From IMG/VR virus record IMGVR_UViG_3300013093_000258, positions 1 through 24,942 of that record: DNA of 24,942 bases, one strand, 5' to 3'. Below the pieces are notes generated by a model. The model was given only the letters and a program-made list of their open reading frames with translations. It searched no databases and was not told the DNA's origin. The DNA is from a virus. Both the position numbers and the translations under genes were made by a program. Shown here in pieces: positions 15,938 through 23,722 of the stretch; the stretch's first letter is position 1, and each line of letters opens with the position of its first letter.

Positions 15938-16870
15938 ATGGAACCACACGACTACGTATTAGGCTTATTAGAATCTTTGTTGGGTAAAGGCAAAAAGGAT
16001 CGTCATACTTTCGATTACGCGTTTCATTGTCCTTTTTGTAACCACAAGAAACCTAAGTTGATCGTTAACGTAAAGACCGGTCAATATAATTGTTGGACGT
16101 GCCATCCTCAAACCAAAGGTAAAACGCCCGTTTCTTTATTGGTAAAACTTGGAGTAGAAAACGAAAGAGTTTTGGAGATGAAGAGCTACTTTAAGAGCGA
16201 CAGGACCAAGATCGAGGACTATAGAGACAAGAGCGTTTTTCTTCCACAAGAGTTCGAATCTTTTACTAAAAACGATGGATCATTAGACTATCGTAGAGCC
16301 GTATCCTATTTAAAAATGCGTGGAATTGAAGCTCCCGACGTACTAAAATACAATCTTGGATACTGTAAAACTGGACGATATAGAAACAAGGTTATAGTGC
16401 CTTCTTACGATAAAAACGGTAAATTAAATTACTTCGTTGCGCGATCTTACGAGAAAGATCCGTTCTTAAAATACGACGCGCCGGCAGTTGCTAAGACAGA
16501 AATCATAGGCATGGAGTACTTCATCAATTGGCAAGTTCCAGTAATTTTGTGCGAAGGTGCATTCGATGCAATCGCTATAAAACGCAATGCCATACCATTA
16601 TTTGGCAAGTCTATTCCTAAGTCTTTGATGCTAAAATTGGTAGAATCCCAAGTCAAAACTGTTTATCTAGCATTGGATAACGATGCGCTCAAGGAAGCGC
16701 TGACTTACTCGCAGACACTACTTGACCACGGTAAAGAAGTATACTTAATAGAATTGGAAGGTAAGGACCCAAGCGATCTGGGCTTCGAAAAAATGACGCA
16801 ATTATTACAAAAAGCTAAACCATTAACGTTTGGAGATCTTCTATTGAGAAGGTTACAAATAGGAAAATAA
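15938..16870 (+). CDS. gp61: DNA primase, DnaG/gp61-type (zinc finger plus TOPRIM)
   Basis: This 310-aa protein has a zinc-binding N-terminus, C31-P-F-C34 and C52-W-T-C55 (with H30 and H56 adjacent), as in DnaG-type primases. A TOPRIM domain follows: PVILCEGAFDAIAIK (201-215) with the catalytic E206-G207, VYLALDNDA (242-250) with D247 and D249, and GKDPSDLG (275-282) as the third acidic segment. The length is near T4 gp61 (342 aa) and much shorter than bacterial DnaG; there is no helicase domain and no helicase gene nearby. It would make RNA primers for lagging-strand synthesis of the phage genome. It is the first plus-strand gene, 3 bp before the recombination nuclease gene, so the two are probably co-transcribed. 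Confidence 0.92.
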   Translation: MEPHDYVLGLLESLLGKGKKDRHTFDYAFHCPFCNHKKPKLIVNVKTGQYNCWTCHPQTKGKTPVSLLVKLGVENERVLEMKSYFKSDRTKIEDYRDKSVFLPQEFESFTKNDGSLDYRRAVSYLKMRGIEAPDVLKYNLGYCKTGRYRNKVIVPSYDKNGKLNYFVARSYEKDPFLKYDAPAVAKTEIIGMEYFINWQVPVILCEGAFDAIAIKRNAIPLFGKSIPKSLMLKLVESQVKTVYLALDNDALKEALTYSQTLLDHGKEVYLIELEGKDPSDLGFEKMTQLLQKAKPLTFGDLLLRRLQIGK

Positions 16871-16873
16871 AAT

Positions 16874-19800
16874 ATGCACAAGATACAAAGCACAATCGAA
16901 TTATCAAAGCTTAACAAGATATACCACGTAAGCGATATTCACATTAGAAACTTCAAAAGACACGACGAATACAATAGAGTCTTCGAAAGATTATACAGCT
17001 ACATAAGAGATACTTACACTGACAATAGTCTAATAGTATTGACAGGAGACATCGTACATTCAAAGACCGACGTTACTCCTGAATTGGTCGAAATGGTACA
17101 TACTTTCTTAAGAAATCTGTGTTCTATAGGTAAAGTACTAATGATTCCTGGTAATCACGATGCTAACTTAAATAACGCGCACAGAATGGACGCACTAACT
17201 CCAATCGTTAATGCGTTGAACGAACCAAATCTGTTGTACGTTAAAGATACTTGCCATTTTAAGATCGCAAATAGGACTTTTGTTCATTGGTCTGTATTCG
17301 ATAAAGAGGACAAGTACGTTAAGGCAGAAAAGATCAAAGGCGACTACAAGATCGCTTTATTCCACGGTCCTGTTACCGGCGTACAGATAAGAGAGAACGC
17401 TCAATTGTTAGATCAAAACTTAAATATTTCCGATTTTGAAGGCTTCGATATAGGATTGTTGGGAGATATTCATACGCGTCAATTTTTGGACGGAGAAAAT
17501 ACCATTGGATATCCAGGATCTTTAATTCAACAGAATCATGGAGAAATGATAGGCAAAGGTATATACGTTTGGGACTTAGAAAATAAGAAAGCAGAGTACG
17601 TAGAGATAGAAAATGATACAGCGTTCTACACAATCAACGTAGACACAGGAGTCTACGATCCAATTCCCTCTTACCTTCCTCAGAATTTGTATTTGAGAGT
17701 TAGATACAAAAATACTACTCAGTCCGTAATTAAAGATATCGTTTCTATTGTAAAACAAACAAGAAATGTAGTAGAAAGTTCGATACAAAAAGTTAACGAT
17801 TTTTCTAACACTGAAACAGGAGAAAAAAGACTACATAACATCGACGTAAGAGACGTAACTTATCAAAATACTATATTGACTAGTTTCTTAGAGACGACTT
17901 TTGGCGAAGATATAGAGTCAATTAACAGAGTATTGGAGATAAATACCAATCTTAATAAGTTATTGTCCAAGTCCGAAGTACCAAGAAATTCTATGTGGAT
18001 TCCTAAAAAGTTTGAGTTCGATAACATGTTCTCTTACGGCAAAGGCAACGTAGTAGATTTCTCAAGTATGGAAGGAACTTACGGTATATTCGCTCCAAAC
18101 GCAAGCGGAAAGTCAACTTTATTGGACTCTATTACGTATTGTATTTTTGATAAATGTTCTAAGACTGCTAAAGCAGGGCAAGTAATGAACAACCAATCTT
18201 CTAACTTCCACTGCAAATTAACTTTCGAATTACACGGTAAAGAATACACAATTGAGCGTAAAGGTATCAAGCAAAAGCAAGGTAACGTTAAAGTTAATGT
18301 AGACTTCTATTACATGGACGGTGAAGACATGGACGGTGAAGACAAAATATCGTTGAATGGTAAAGATCGAAGCGATACTAACGCTAAGATTAGAGAAGTT
18401 ATGGGCAATTACGAAGACTTTGTATTGACTGCTTTATCAGTTCAGAATAATAATACTGGATTCATTGACATGTCTCAAAGCGATCGTAAGGATTTGCTTT
18501 CTCAGTTCTTGGACATCAACGTATTCGAAGATCTGTACAACTTGGCCAATAACGAAATGAGAGACATATTAGTATTATTAAGAGAACATCAGAAAGAAGA
18601 CTATCACCAATTACTAAGAAAAGCTGAGTTCGATATTGATACTTTCGATATCGCATTAGAAGAAGCCAAAGAGCAAAAGACAGATATAGAAACTAAAAGA
18701 GCTCTAATCAATAGTCAAATATTAAATAAGACTGCGCAGCTAATTCCAGTTGATAAAGACATAGTTGACATCGATGGACTTGAAGAGCAAAAGACCGCAG
18801 TAGAAACCGGTATCTCAAAGGTAATTAATTTTATAGACATAAATTTAAAAGCTTTAGAAAGTATAGACGGTAAAATAGCCGAACTTAACTCACAAACTAT
18901 CTTCAATAAATTAATTAAAGACATCAATTTAGAAGATTATAGTCACAAATTAAGATCGCATCAACTTGATACCGAAGCTTTACAGCAAGAGAAATTAAAA
19001 TTAAGCCACGCTAAAGCAAACTTAAAGAATAGCCAAAAGAAGATGGAGAAATTGGCCGAACTTAAGTACGATCCAAACTGTAAATTCTGTATGGACAACG
19101 TATTTGTAAAAGACGCCATAGAAACAAAGAACACCATAAATTCTGAAGAGCAAGCGGTGTCGAATATCGAAGAAGTTATAGAGACTCTTGAAAAAAGGAT
19201 CAAACATTGGTCTTCTGCTATCGAAACAAAGGACGCAAAAGATAAGTACGATAAGAGTTTACAAGATCTTGAAGCTCAAAAGAACAGATTAAACGCGGAC
19301 GAAAACAAGTTAAATAAAAAGTTAAACGACGCCAAAGCTTTATTGACCAGCATAGAATCAAAGATCGAGGCTCATAATCAACAACAACAGGCAATAGAGA
19401 CCAATAATGATTTAAACTTAGAAATAAGCGAGCTAAATAAGGATCTAAAAGCTGTTGAGAGAGAACTAAACACAAAGAACGAAGAGATAGTCGAAATCTC
19501 TGCTAACAAAAAATTGGAAGAGAGCAATAAAGTAAAGTATCAAAAGTCGATAGAGAAGTTGAAGGACCTAGAAGTCAAGTCAAAGGATTATCAACAGTAC
19601 TTGGCTGCAACTCACAGAGACGGTATACCTCACATGTTAATCGCTAGTATTATACCTTCGGTAGAAGAGGAAATCAATAATATCCTTGCACAAATAGTGG
19701 ATTTCTCGATAGTTTTACAAGCCGAAGACAAGTCAATAAATGCTTACATTGCCTACTCAGAAGAGGATTATTGGCCTTTGGAGTTGACCTCTGGAATGGA

Positions 19801-20062
19801 GAAGTTCGTAGCTAGTTTGGCCATTAGAACGTCTTTAATTAACGTGTCATCTTTACCAAAGCCTAATTTCTTGGCTATCGACGAAGGCTTTGGAGCGCTA
19901 GATTCTAGCAATTTAAACTCTATGGTGATGCTATTCGACTACTTGAAGACACAGTTTAAGTTCATTATGATCATATCCCATATAGATTCCATGAGAGATA
20001 TCGTAGACTCTCACATAGAAATTAATAAGACAAACGGCAAATCTAAAATAGCGCATCCGTAG
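16874..20062 (+). CDS. Fused Mre11-Rad50/SbcD-SbcC recombination nuclease (gp47-gp46 fusion)
   Basis: One 1062-aa frame encodes both subunits that T4 makes as gp47 and gp46. Residues about 14-260 are an Mre11/SbcD metallophosphoesterase: SDIH (20-23), LTGDIVHSK (56-64), PGNHD (92-96), HGPV (164-167) and GDIHTR (197-202) provide the metal ligands. From about residue 380 an SbcC/Rad50 ATPase follows: Walker A FAPNASGKST (406-415), Q-loop region LSVQNNN (521-527), long coiled coils with a zinc hook C736-K-F-C739, signature ELTSGMEKF (970-978) and Walker B FLAIDEGFGALD (999-1010). The complex processes DNA ends for recombination-dependent replication. No frameshift or stop interrupts the junction (about 365-385). 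A perfect 15-bp tandem duplication is present at 18314-18343. Confidence 0.93.
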   Translation: MHKIQSTIELSKLNKIYHVSDIHIRNFKRHDEYNRVFERLYSYIRDTYTDNSLIVLTGDIVHSKTDVTPELVEMVHTFLRNLCSIGKVLMIPGNHDANLNNAHRMDALTPIVNALNEPNLLYVKDTCHFKIANRTFVHWSVFDKEDKYVKAEKIKGDYKIALFHGPVTGVQIRENAQLLDQNLNISDFEGFDIGLLGDIHTRQFLDGENTIGYPGSLIQQNHGEMIGKGIYVWDLENKKAEYVEIENDTAFYTINVDTGVYDPIPSYLPQNLYLRVRYKNTTQSVIKDIVSIVKQTRNVVESSIQKVNDFSNTETGEKRLHNIDVRDVTYQNTILTSFLETTFGEDIESINRVLEINTNLNKLLSKSEVPRNSMWIPKKFEFDNMFSYGKGNVVDFSSMEGTYGIFAPNASGKSTLLDSITYCIFDKCSKTAKAGQVMNNQSSNFHCKLTFELHGKEYTIERKGIKQKQGNVKVNVDFYYMDGEDMDGEDKISLNGKDRSDTNAKIREVMGNYEDFVLTALSVQNNNTGFIDMSQSDRKDLLSQFLDINVFEDLYNLANNEMRDILVLLREHQKEDYHQLLRKAEFDIDTFDIALEEAKEQKTDIETKRALINSQILNKTAQLIPVDKDIVDIDGLEEQKTAVETGISKVINFIDINLKALESIDGKIAELNSQTIFNKLIKDINLEDYSHKLRSHQLDTEALQQEKLKLSHAKANLKNSQKKMEKLAELKYDPNCKFCMDNVFVKDAIETKNTINSEEQAVSNIEEVIETLEKRIKHWSSAIETKDAKDKYDKSLQDLEAQKNRLNADENKLNKKLNDAKALLTSIESKIEAHNQQQQAIETNNDLNLEISELNKDLKAVERELNTKNEEIVEISANKKLEESNKVKYQKSIEKLKDLEVKSKDYQQYLAATHRDGIPHMLIASIIPSVEEEINNILAQIVDFSIVLQAEDKSINAYIAYSEEDYWPLELTSGMEKFVASLAIRTSLINVSSLPKPNFLAIDEGFGALDSSNLNSMVMLFDYLKTQFKFIMIISHIDSMRDIVDSHIEINKTNGKSKIAHP
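18314..18343 (+). repeat. Perfect 15-bp tandem duplication in the nuclease-ATPase gene
   Basis: Two adjacent copies of ATGGACGGTGAAGAC encode the peptide MDGED twice (residues 481-490). The unit is a multiple of three so the frame is kept. It lies between the ATPase N-lobe strands, in what looks like a surface loop. Confidence 0.9.
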
Positions 20063-20064
20063 TG

Positions 20065-20073
20065 ATATTTATT
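20065..20073 (+). promoter_or_regulatory. Candidate late promoter element ATATTTATT
   Basis: The sequence GATATTTATT lies in the 22-bp gap after the recombination gene, 11 bases before the ATG of the nucleotidylyltransferase-ligase gene. It differs from the other four copies only in its last base. Confidence 0.45.
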
Positions 20074-20084
20074 AAGAAACTTAA

Positions 20085-21779
20085 ATGGATTTTAACGTGA
20101 TCAAGACAGTAATCGCAATATACCCAGGAAGATTCCAGCCTTTTGGTAAACACCACGCGGATTCTTTTAAATGGCTAGAATCAAAGTTCGGTGCAGCGGA
20201 TACTTTCATAGCGACTACAGACAAAGTGGAACCTCCAAAGAGTCCATTGAACTTTAAAGAGAAAAAAGCCATCATATCCAAGTACGGATTCGGCAATCAA
20301 GTAGTTCAAGTTAAAAATCCTTACAAAGCCGAAGAGATCACATCAAAATACGATCCTAAGACTACCGCTGTTGTATTCATGGTAGGACAAAAGGACATGC
20401 AAGAGGATCCAAGATTCAAAATTGGCAAAAAGAAAGATGGTACTGATTCTTATTTTAGAAAGTACGAAAAGGACGGAGTGATGAAGCCTTATACTTCTCA
20501 TGGCTATTTAATAGTAGCTCCTCATGCTTCTCATGAAATTCCTGGTATCGGAGAAATGAGCGGTACAAACATTAGAAAAGCTCTATCTACTCCTACCACC
20601 GCGTCTCAATATAAGAAAAACTTCGAAGGAGTATTTGGATGGTGGGACGAAAAGCTTGCCATGTTAATGAAGCAGAAGTTCTCGTCTCAGCCGCTTAAAG
20701 AAGTGTCTGTATTGAGTACTCTTTTTAAGAAGCTATTAATGGAAGGAGGAGCTGGAGGACACATGGCTCATCCGTTTGATTTGGACAAAGTGAAGACCGG
20801 CAAAGATTTGATAGCAGTGTTCGAACAAACCGCAAAATTCTTACAAAAGAATCCAGCTCCAGTAAAAATAGACGGAGTAAACGCTTCTATAAGATTGGGC
20901 AATATAAATGGCAAGAGAGAATTCGTAATCGATAGAGGTTCTGGAAAGGAACTAGACATCAAAGGAGTTACCAAAGCCGATTTGCCTGCAAGATTTGACA
21001 CGCCTGGTCACGGTATGATTAAAGTTGGAGGAAAAGTTTTAGACATATTCAACGAAGCTTTGCCTTCAATTAAGGACGAGTTGAACAAATTGGGTATGAT
21101 CAAGAATCCTAATATTCTTTTTAATATAGAGTACGTAGAGGGCAAAACAAACGTACAGGACTACGGTAAAAACTTCTTGGCGATACACAATTTACTTGAG
21201 ATAACACAAAATCCGGGCAAAAAATCTAGATCAACTCACGAAATTCCTTACTCAAAAGAAGTACTTGAGTCACTTATACAAAAATTACAGCCTTTTGCGA
21301 AGAAGCAAGGATTCGAAGTACTATCTTCAATCCCAGCAAAAGTTACAAAAACTCCAAACTTCGGTTCGGCTTTGTCAAAGAGCTATCCAATAGTATTGGC
21401 AAAGGGCAAAAAAGAAACAAAGAGCCTAAAAGACTGGTTGAATCAAGCCAAGAATACGAAGGGTATGAAACTTAAATTGAAAGACGGTAAAGTTGTTGAC
21501 GCTTTGAGCAAATTAGTTTTCTTGGAAGTCAAGAAAGGCACTCCAGTTACAGAATTGGTTGCCGATCCTAAGGACGCTAAGATCGCCATGGACTCCTTTG
21601 CTATATACGAAGGTACCATGGAACTTGGAGACGTATTATTAAAATCAATGACAAGTCCATTGGGCCCAGTCGATCAACAAGAAGGTATAGTTGTAAGAGA
21701 TCCAGCAATATCGAACGAGCCATTCAAAATTACAGGATCATTTATCGTTAGAGGCTTACAAACAACGTTTACAAAATAA
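20085..21779 (+). CDS. Nucleotidylyltransferase-polynucleotide ligase fusion
   Basis: This 564-aa protein joins two enzyme domains. Residues about 7-195 match the HIGH-type nucleotidylyltransferase fold (NMN adenylyltransferase/cytidylyltransferase): GRFQPFGKHHA (15-25, the GxFxPxHxGH-type site) and EMSGTNIRKAL (157-167, the ISSTxIR-type motif). Residues about 222-564 look like an ATP-dependent RNA/DNA ligase core: motif I PVKIDGVNASIR (259-270) with candidate AMP-accepting K261, NILFNIEYVEG (343-353, motif III/IIIa region), QEGIVVRD (532-539, motif IV) and FKITGSF (547-553, motif V with K548). A conserved-looking linker GGAGGHMAHPFDL begins the ligase half. Possible roles are NAD synthesis or salvage combined with RNA repair or end modification; the substrate is unknown. 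It shares one base with the next gene's start (TAATG). Confidence 0.8.
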   Translation: MDFNVIKTVIAIYPGRFQPFGKHHADSFKWLESKFGAADTFIATTDKVEPPKSPLNFKEKKAIISKYGFGNQVVQVKNPYKAEEITSKYDPKTTAVVFMVGQKDMQEDPRFKIGKKKDGTDSYFRKYEKDGVMKPYTSHGYLIVAPHASHEIPGIGEMSGTNIRKALSTPTTASQYKKNFEGVFGWWDEKLAMLMKQKFSSQPLKEVSVLSTLFKKLLMEGGAGGHMAHPFDLDKVKTGKDLIAVFEQTAKFLQKNPAPVKIDGVNASIRLGNINGKREFVIDRGSGKELDIKGVTKADLPARFDTPGHGMIKVGGKVLDIFNEALPSIKDELNKLGMIKNPNILFNIEYVEGKTNVQDYGKNFLAIHNLLEITQNPGKKSRSTHEIPYSKEVLESLIQKLQPFAKKQGFEVLSSIPAKVTKTPNFGSALSKSYPIVLAKGKKETKSLKDWLNQAKNTKGMKLKLKDGKVVDALSKLVFLEVKKGTPVTELVADPKDAKIAMDSFAIYEGTMELGDVLLKSMTSPLGPVDQQEGIVVRDPAISNEPFKITGSFIVRGLQTTFTK

Positions 21780-22177
21780 TGACTACACAAGAACGCATAG
21801 ACCTAATAGAGGACTTTATAGACTTTGCTAGCTATCACTTAAAGATAGAGGAACTTCCAAAGATGACATTCATTGGAGACAAGAGTTGGGTATTAGCCAG
21901 ACACAGTTTTGGTGAGTATACCAACGAAACCAACTCTATAGTAATGTATATAGCTAACAGAAATTTAGCTGACGTCCTAAGAACTCTGGGTCACGAATTA
22001 ACGCATCACAGACAGAACGAACTTGGATTATTGTATTCCCAATCTGGTGAGACAGGATCTCCAATAGAAGACGAAGCCAACGTTGTAGCCGGTATTCTAA
22101 TGAGAGAGTTTGGCAAGAAACACGAATTAATATACGAAGGCGTTAAGCTAAACGTATTGAAGCAACTTATAAAATAA
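21779..22177 (+). CDS. Small zinc metallopeptidase-like protein (HExxH)
   Basis: This 132-aa protein has the zincin motif H72-E-L-T-H76 within TLGHELTHHRQ (69-79), and a downstream acidic helix, SPIEDEANVVAG (94-105), whose E97 or E99 could be the third zinc ligand of a gluzincin-like site. No signal peptide or membrane segment is present, so it would act in the host cytoplasm or inside the virion. The C-terminal I118-Y-E-G121 fits the T4 prohead protease rule (I/L)-x-E|(A/G), though such a short match can occur by chance. The start overlaps the previous stop by one base. The substrate is unknown; a SprT-like or maturation peptidase is possible. Confidence 0.75.
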   Translation: MTTQERIDLIEDFIDFASYHLKIEELPKMTFIGDKSWVLARHSFGEYTNETNSIVMYIANRNLADVLRTLGHELTHHRQNELGLLYSQSGETGSPIEDEANVVAGILMREFGKKHELIYEGVKLNVLKQLIK

Positions 22178-22182
22178 AGAGT

Positions 22183-22752
22183 ATGAAAGAAAATGTTTTG
22201 AAGAAAGAGTTCTCCAAAAAAGACGTCCAAAGAATGAGAAATATCATTACCAAAAGGACTGGAGATAAAACTCAAGTGTTAGCGGGATGGGAAAAGAAAG
22301 ATCAAGAGCACGTAGAAGGGGACGTATGGGAAGAGCATGGGCGCAAATGGACGATCTCAAACGGTATAAAGCAGACTGTTACTAAGCTGGACGATTTGAA
22401 GAAGCTGGTAGTGATGCCACTGTGTTGTCCTAAGTGTAACAAGCCAATGAGATTGGACGACTTAAACAAAAAAATGTACGGAATTCACAAGGTATGTTTC
22501 GAGTGCGTGATAGACATGGAGGCCGAAATTAAAAAGCAAGGCAAGTGGGAAGAGTACGTTAGTCAACAACAGAACGCAAACAAGAACGCTCAATTGGACG
22601 ATTTGGAAAAGAGAGTGGAAGCTTGGTTGAACCAACGAGATTCTTTCGTATCAGAATCTGGAGAGGTAGAAAGCTGGTCTGAGGGTGATAAGTCTAAAAT
22701 GTACGAAGAGGTAAAACAGTGGATATCGCAACAAAAGGAAGTTAAACTATAA
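22183..22752 (+). CDS. Zinc-ribbon protein of unknown function (189 aa)
   Basis: A four-cysteine zinc site is visible: C82-P-K-C85 and C105-F-E-C108, 19 residues apart, flanked by MRLDDLNKKMYGIHKV. The N-terminal part contains FSKKDVQRMRNIITKRTGDK and EGDVWEEHGRKWTISNGIKQ, patterns I recall from uncharacterised proteins of T4-like marine phages. The C-terminus (about 125-189) is acidic and helical. It lies 5 bp after the peptidase gene and is the last gene before the next candidate late promoter. A nucleic-acid or protein-binding role is likely for the ribbon, but no specific function can be given. Confidence 0.75.
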   Translation: MKENVLKKEFSKKDVQRMRNIITKRTGDKTQVLAGWEKKDQEHVEGDVWEEHGRKWTISNGIKQTVTKLDDLKKLVVMPLCCPKCNKPMRLDDLNKKMYGIHKVCFECVIDMEAEIKKQGKWEEYVSQQQNANKNAQLDDLEKRVEAWLNQRDSFVSESGEVESWSEGDKSKMYEEVKQWISQQKEVKL

Positions 22753-22753
22753 C

Positions 22754-22762
22754 ATATTTATA
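22754..22762 (+). promoter_or_regulatory. Candidate late promoter element ATATTTATA
   Basis: The sequence CATATTTATAAATAAATC lies between the 189-aa and 204-aa genes; ATATTTATA ends 15 bases before the ATG. Here alone the classical T4 late word TATAAATA also occurs on the coding strand (22759-22766), so either reading is possible. Confidence 0.5.
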
Positions 22763-22777
22763 AATAAATCTCGAGAG

Positions 22778-23392
22778 ATGCCTGCAAAATCAAAAGCACA
22801 ACAAAGACTAATGGGAATGGTACACGCCGCACAAAAAGGTGAAAAATCAGCTAGTCCTAAGGTAGCAAAATTAGCCAAATCAATGACTAAAAAATCAGCA
22901 ACAGACTTCGCTTCTACAAAGCACAAAGGTCTTCCAAACAAAAAGAAAAAGCCAAAGTACGAAAATAATATCGGAGAAATCCACGCAGTATTACACCCAC
23001 ACGAAGGTTGTAGCGTTGCAGGTATGGTTAAAGAAATCGATCCATTGAAAGGATTGGCTCCTCATTCTATTATGGCCGAGGAAGTACACAGCTTGCATCC
23101 AACAAAAGAAGCAGCTTTAAAAACAGCGGAAAAACTTCACTCAGGCCATTTAAAAAAGCTTGAAGAGATCGAAAAGAAAAAAGATCATGTGGCCAAAAAA
23201 ATTACCCATGCGATTGATAATTTAGAAAAGAAAAGAAAAGAGCACATTGATTTGGCAAAGAACGATCCAAAGAACGCAAGATCTCACAAAGAACACATCG
23301 CTCATTTGGCTCACCAAATAGACGATTTGATGGACAAACTAGAAAAGGTTGAGAGATCAAAAAAACACAAAAAAGAAGATAAAAAGAAATAA
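22778..23392 (+). CDS. Basic DUF3008-type protein with His/Lys-rich tail
   Basis: Residues 1-57 follow the pattern of the small DUF3008 family: MPAKSKAQQRLMGMVHAAQK, SPKVAKLAKSMTKKSATDFA and STKHKGLPNK. Usually such proteins are short; here a further 145 residues follow. Residues about 68-100 contain IHAVLHPHEGCSVAGMVKEI (one cysteine, several His), and the rest is a highly charged His/Lys/Glu coiled coil ending KKHKKEDKKK. The strong positive charge at both ends suggests binding to DNA, perhaps inside the capsid. It starts the last gene group, immediately after a candidate late promoter, and is followed with no gap by another basic protein. Family name from pattern recall; role inferred. Confidence 0.75.
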   Translation: MPAKSKAQQRLMGMVHAAQKGEKSASPKVAKLAKSMTKKSATDFASTKHKGLPNKKKKPKYENNIGEIHAVLHPHEGCSVAGMVKEIDPLKGLAPHSIMAEEVHSLHPTKEAALKTAEKLHSGHLKKLEEIEKKKDHVAKKITHAIDNLEKKRKEHIDLAKNDPKNARSHKEHIAHLAHQIDDLMDKLEKVERSKKHKKEDKKK

Positions 23393-23710
23393 ATGTTAGA
23401 GACAGAACATTTTTGCCCTCAGTGTTTAGCAGAATACATCAAAGAACACTGGAATTCTTTACAAGAAGCAAAGTATCACGGTAGAACCGTAACTTTGGGA
23501 AAACCATTTTTAACTCCTGATGGACCAAAGAAAAGATCAGTGTACGTTAAGAACGCAAAAGGAAACGTAGTTAAAGTCAATTTCGGTCAAAAGGGCGTAG
23601 CAATTAAAAAAAGATTTCCAAAACACAGAAAGTCCTACAGAGCAAGACACCATTGTGAGAATCCAGGACCTAGAGATCGTGCTAATTATTGGTCATGTCG
23701 TTTTTGGTAA
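23393..23710 (+). CDS. Small basic Cys-containing protein (105 aa)
   Basis: The N-terminus has C8-P-Q-C11; the C-terminus has C88 and C102 within RARHHCENPGPRD and RANYWSCRFW, a tail that I have seen in small uncharacterised phage proteins. The middle (about 28-80) is very basic and beta-like: GRTVTLGKPFLTPDGPKKRS, then YVKNAKGNVVKVNFGQKGVA and KKRFPKHRKSYRARHH. L23-Q-E|A26 fits the T4 prohead protease cleavage rule; cutting there would remove the CPQC segment and leave a highly basic mature protein. It starts on the base after the previous stop. A virion-internal or DNA-binding protein is the best guess. Confidence 0.75.
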   Translation: MLETEHFCPQCLAEYIKEHWNSLQEAKYHGRTVTLGKPFLTPDGPKKRSVYVKNAKGNVVKVNFGQKGVAIKKRFPKHRKSYRARHHCENPGPRDRANYWSCRFW

Positions 23711-23722
23711 TTTTTTAAGAAT

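Noticed and set aside
17373-17633. Minus-strand open frames within the recombination nuclease gene
   Set aside because: They are antisense to a gene with all catalytic motifs intact and show no features of their own.
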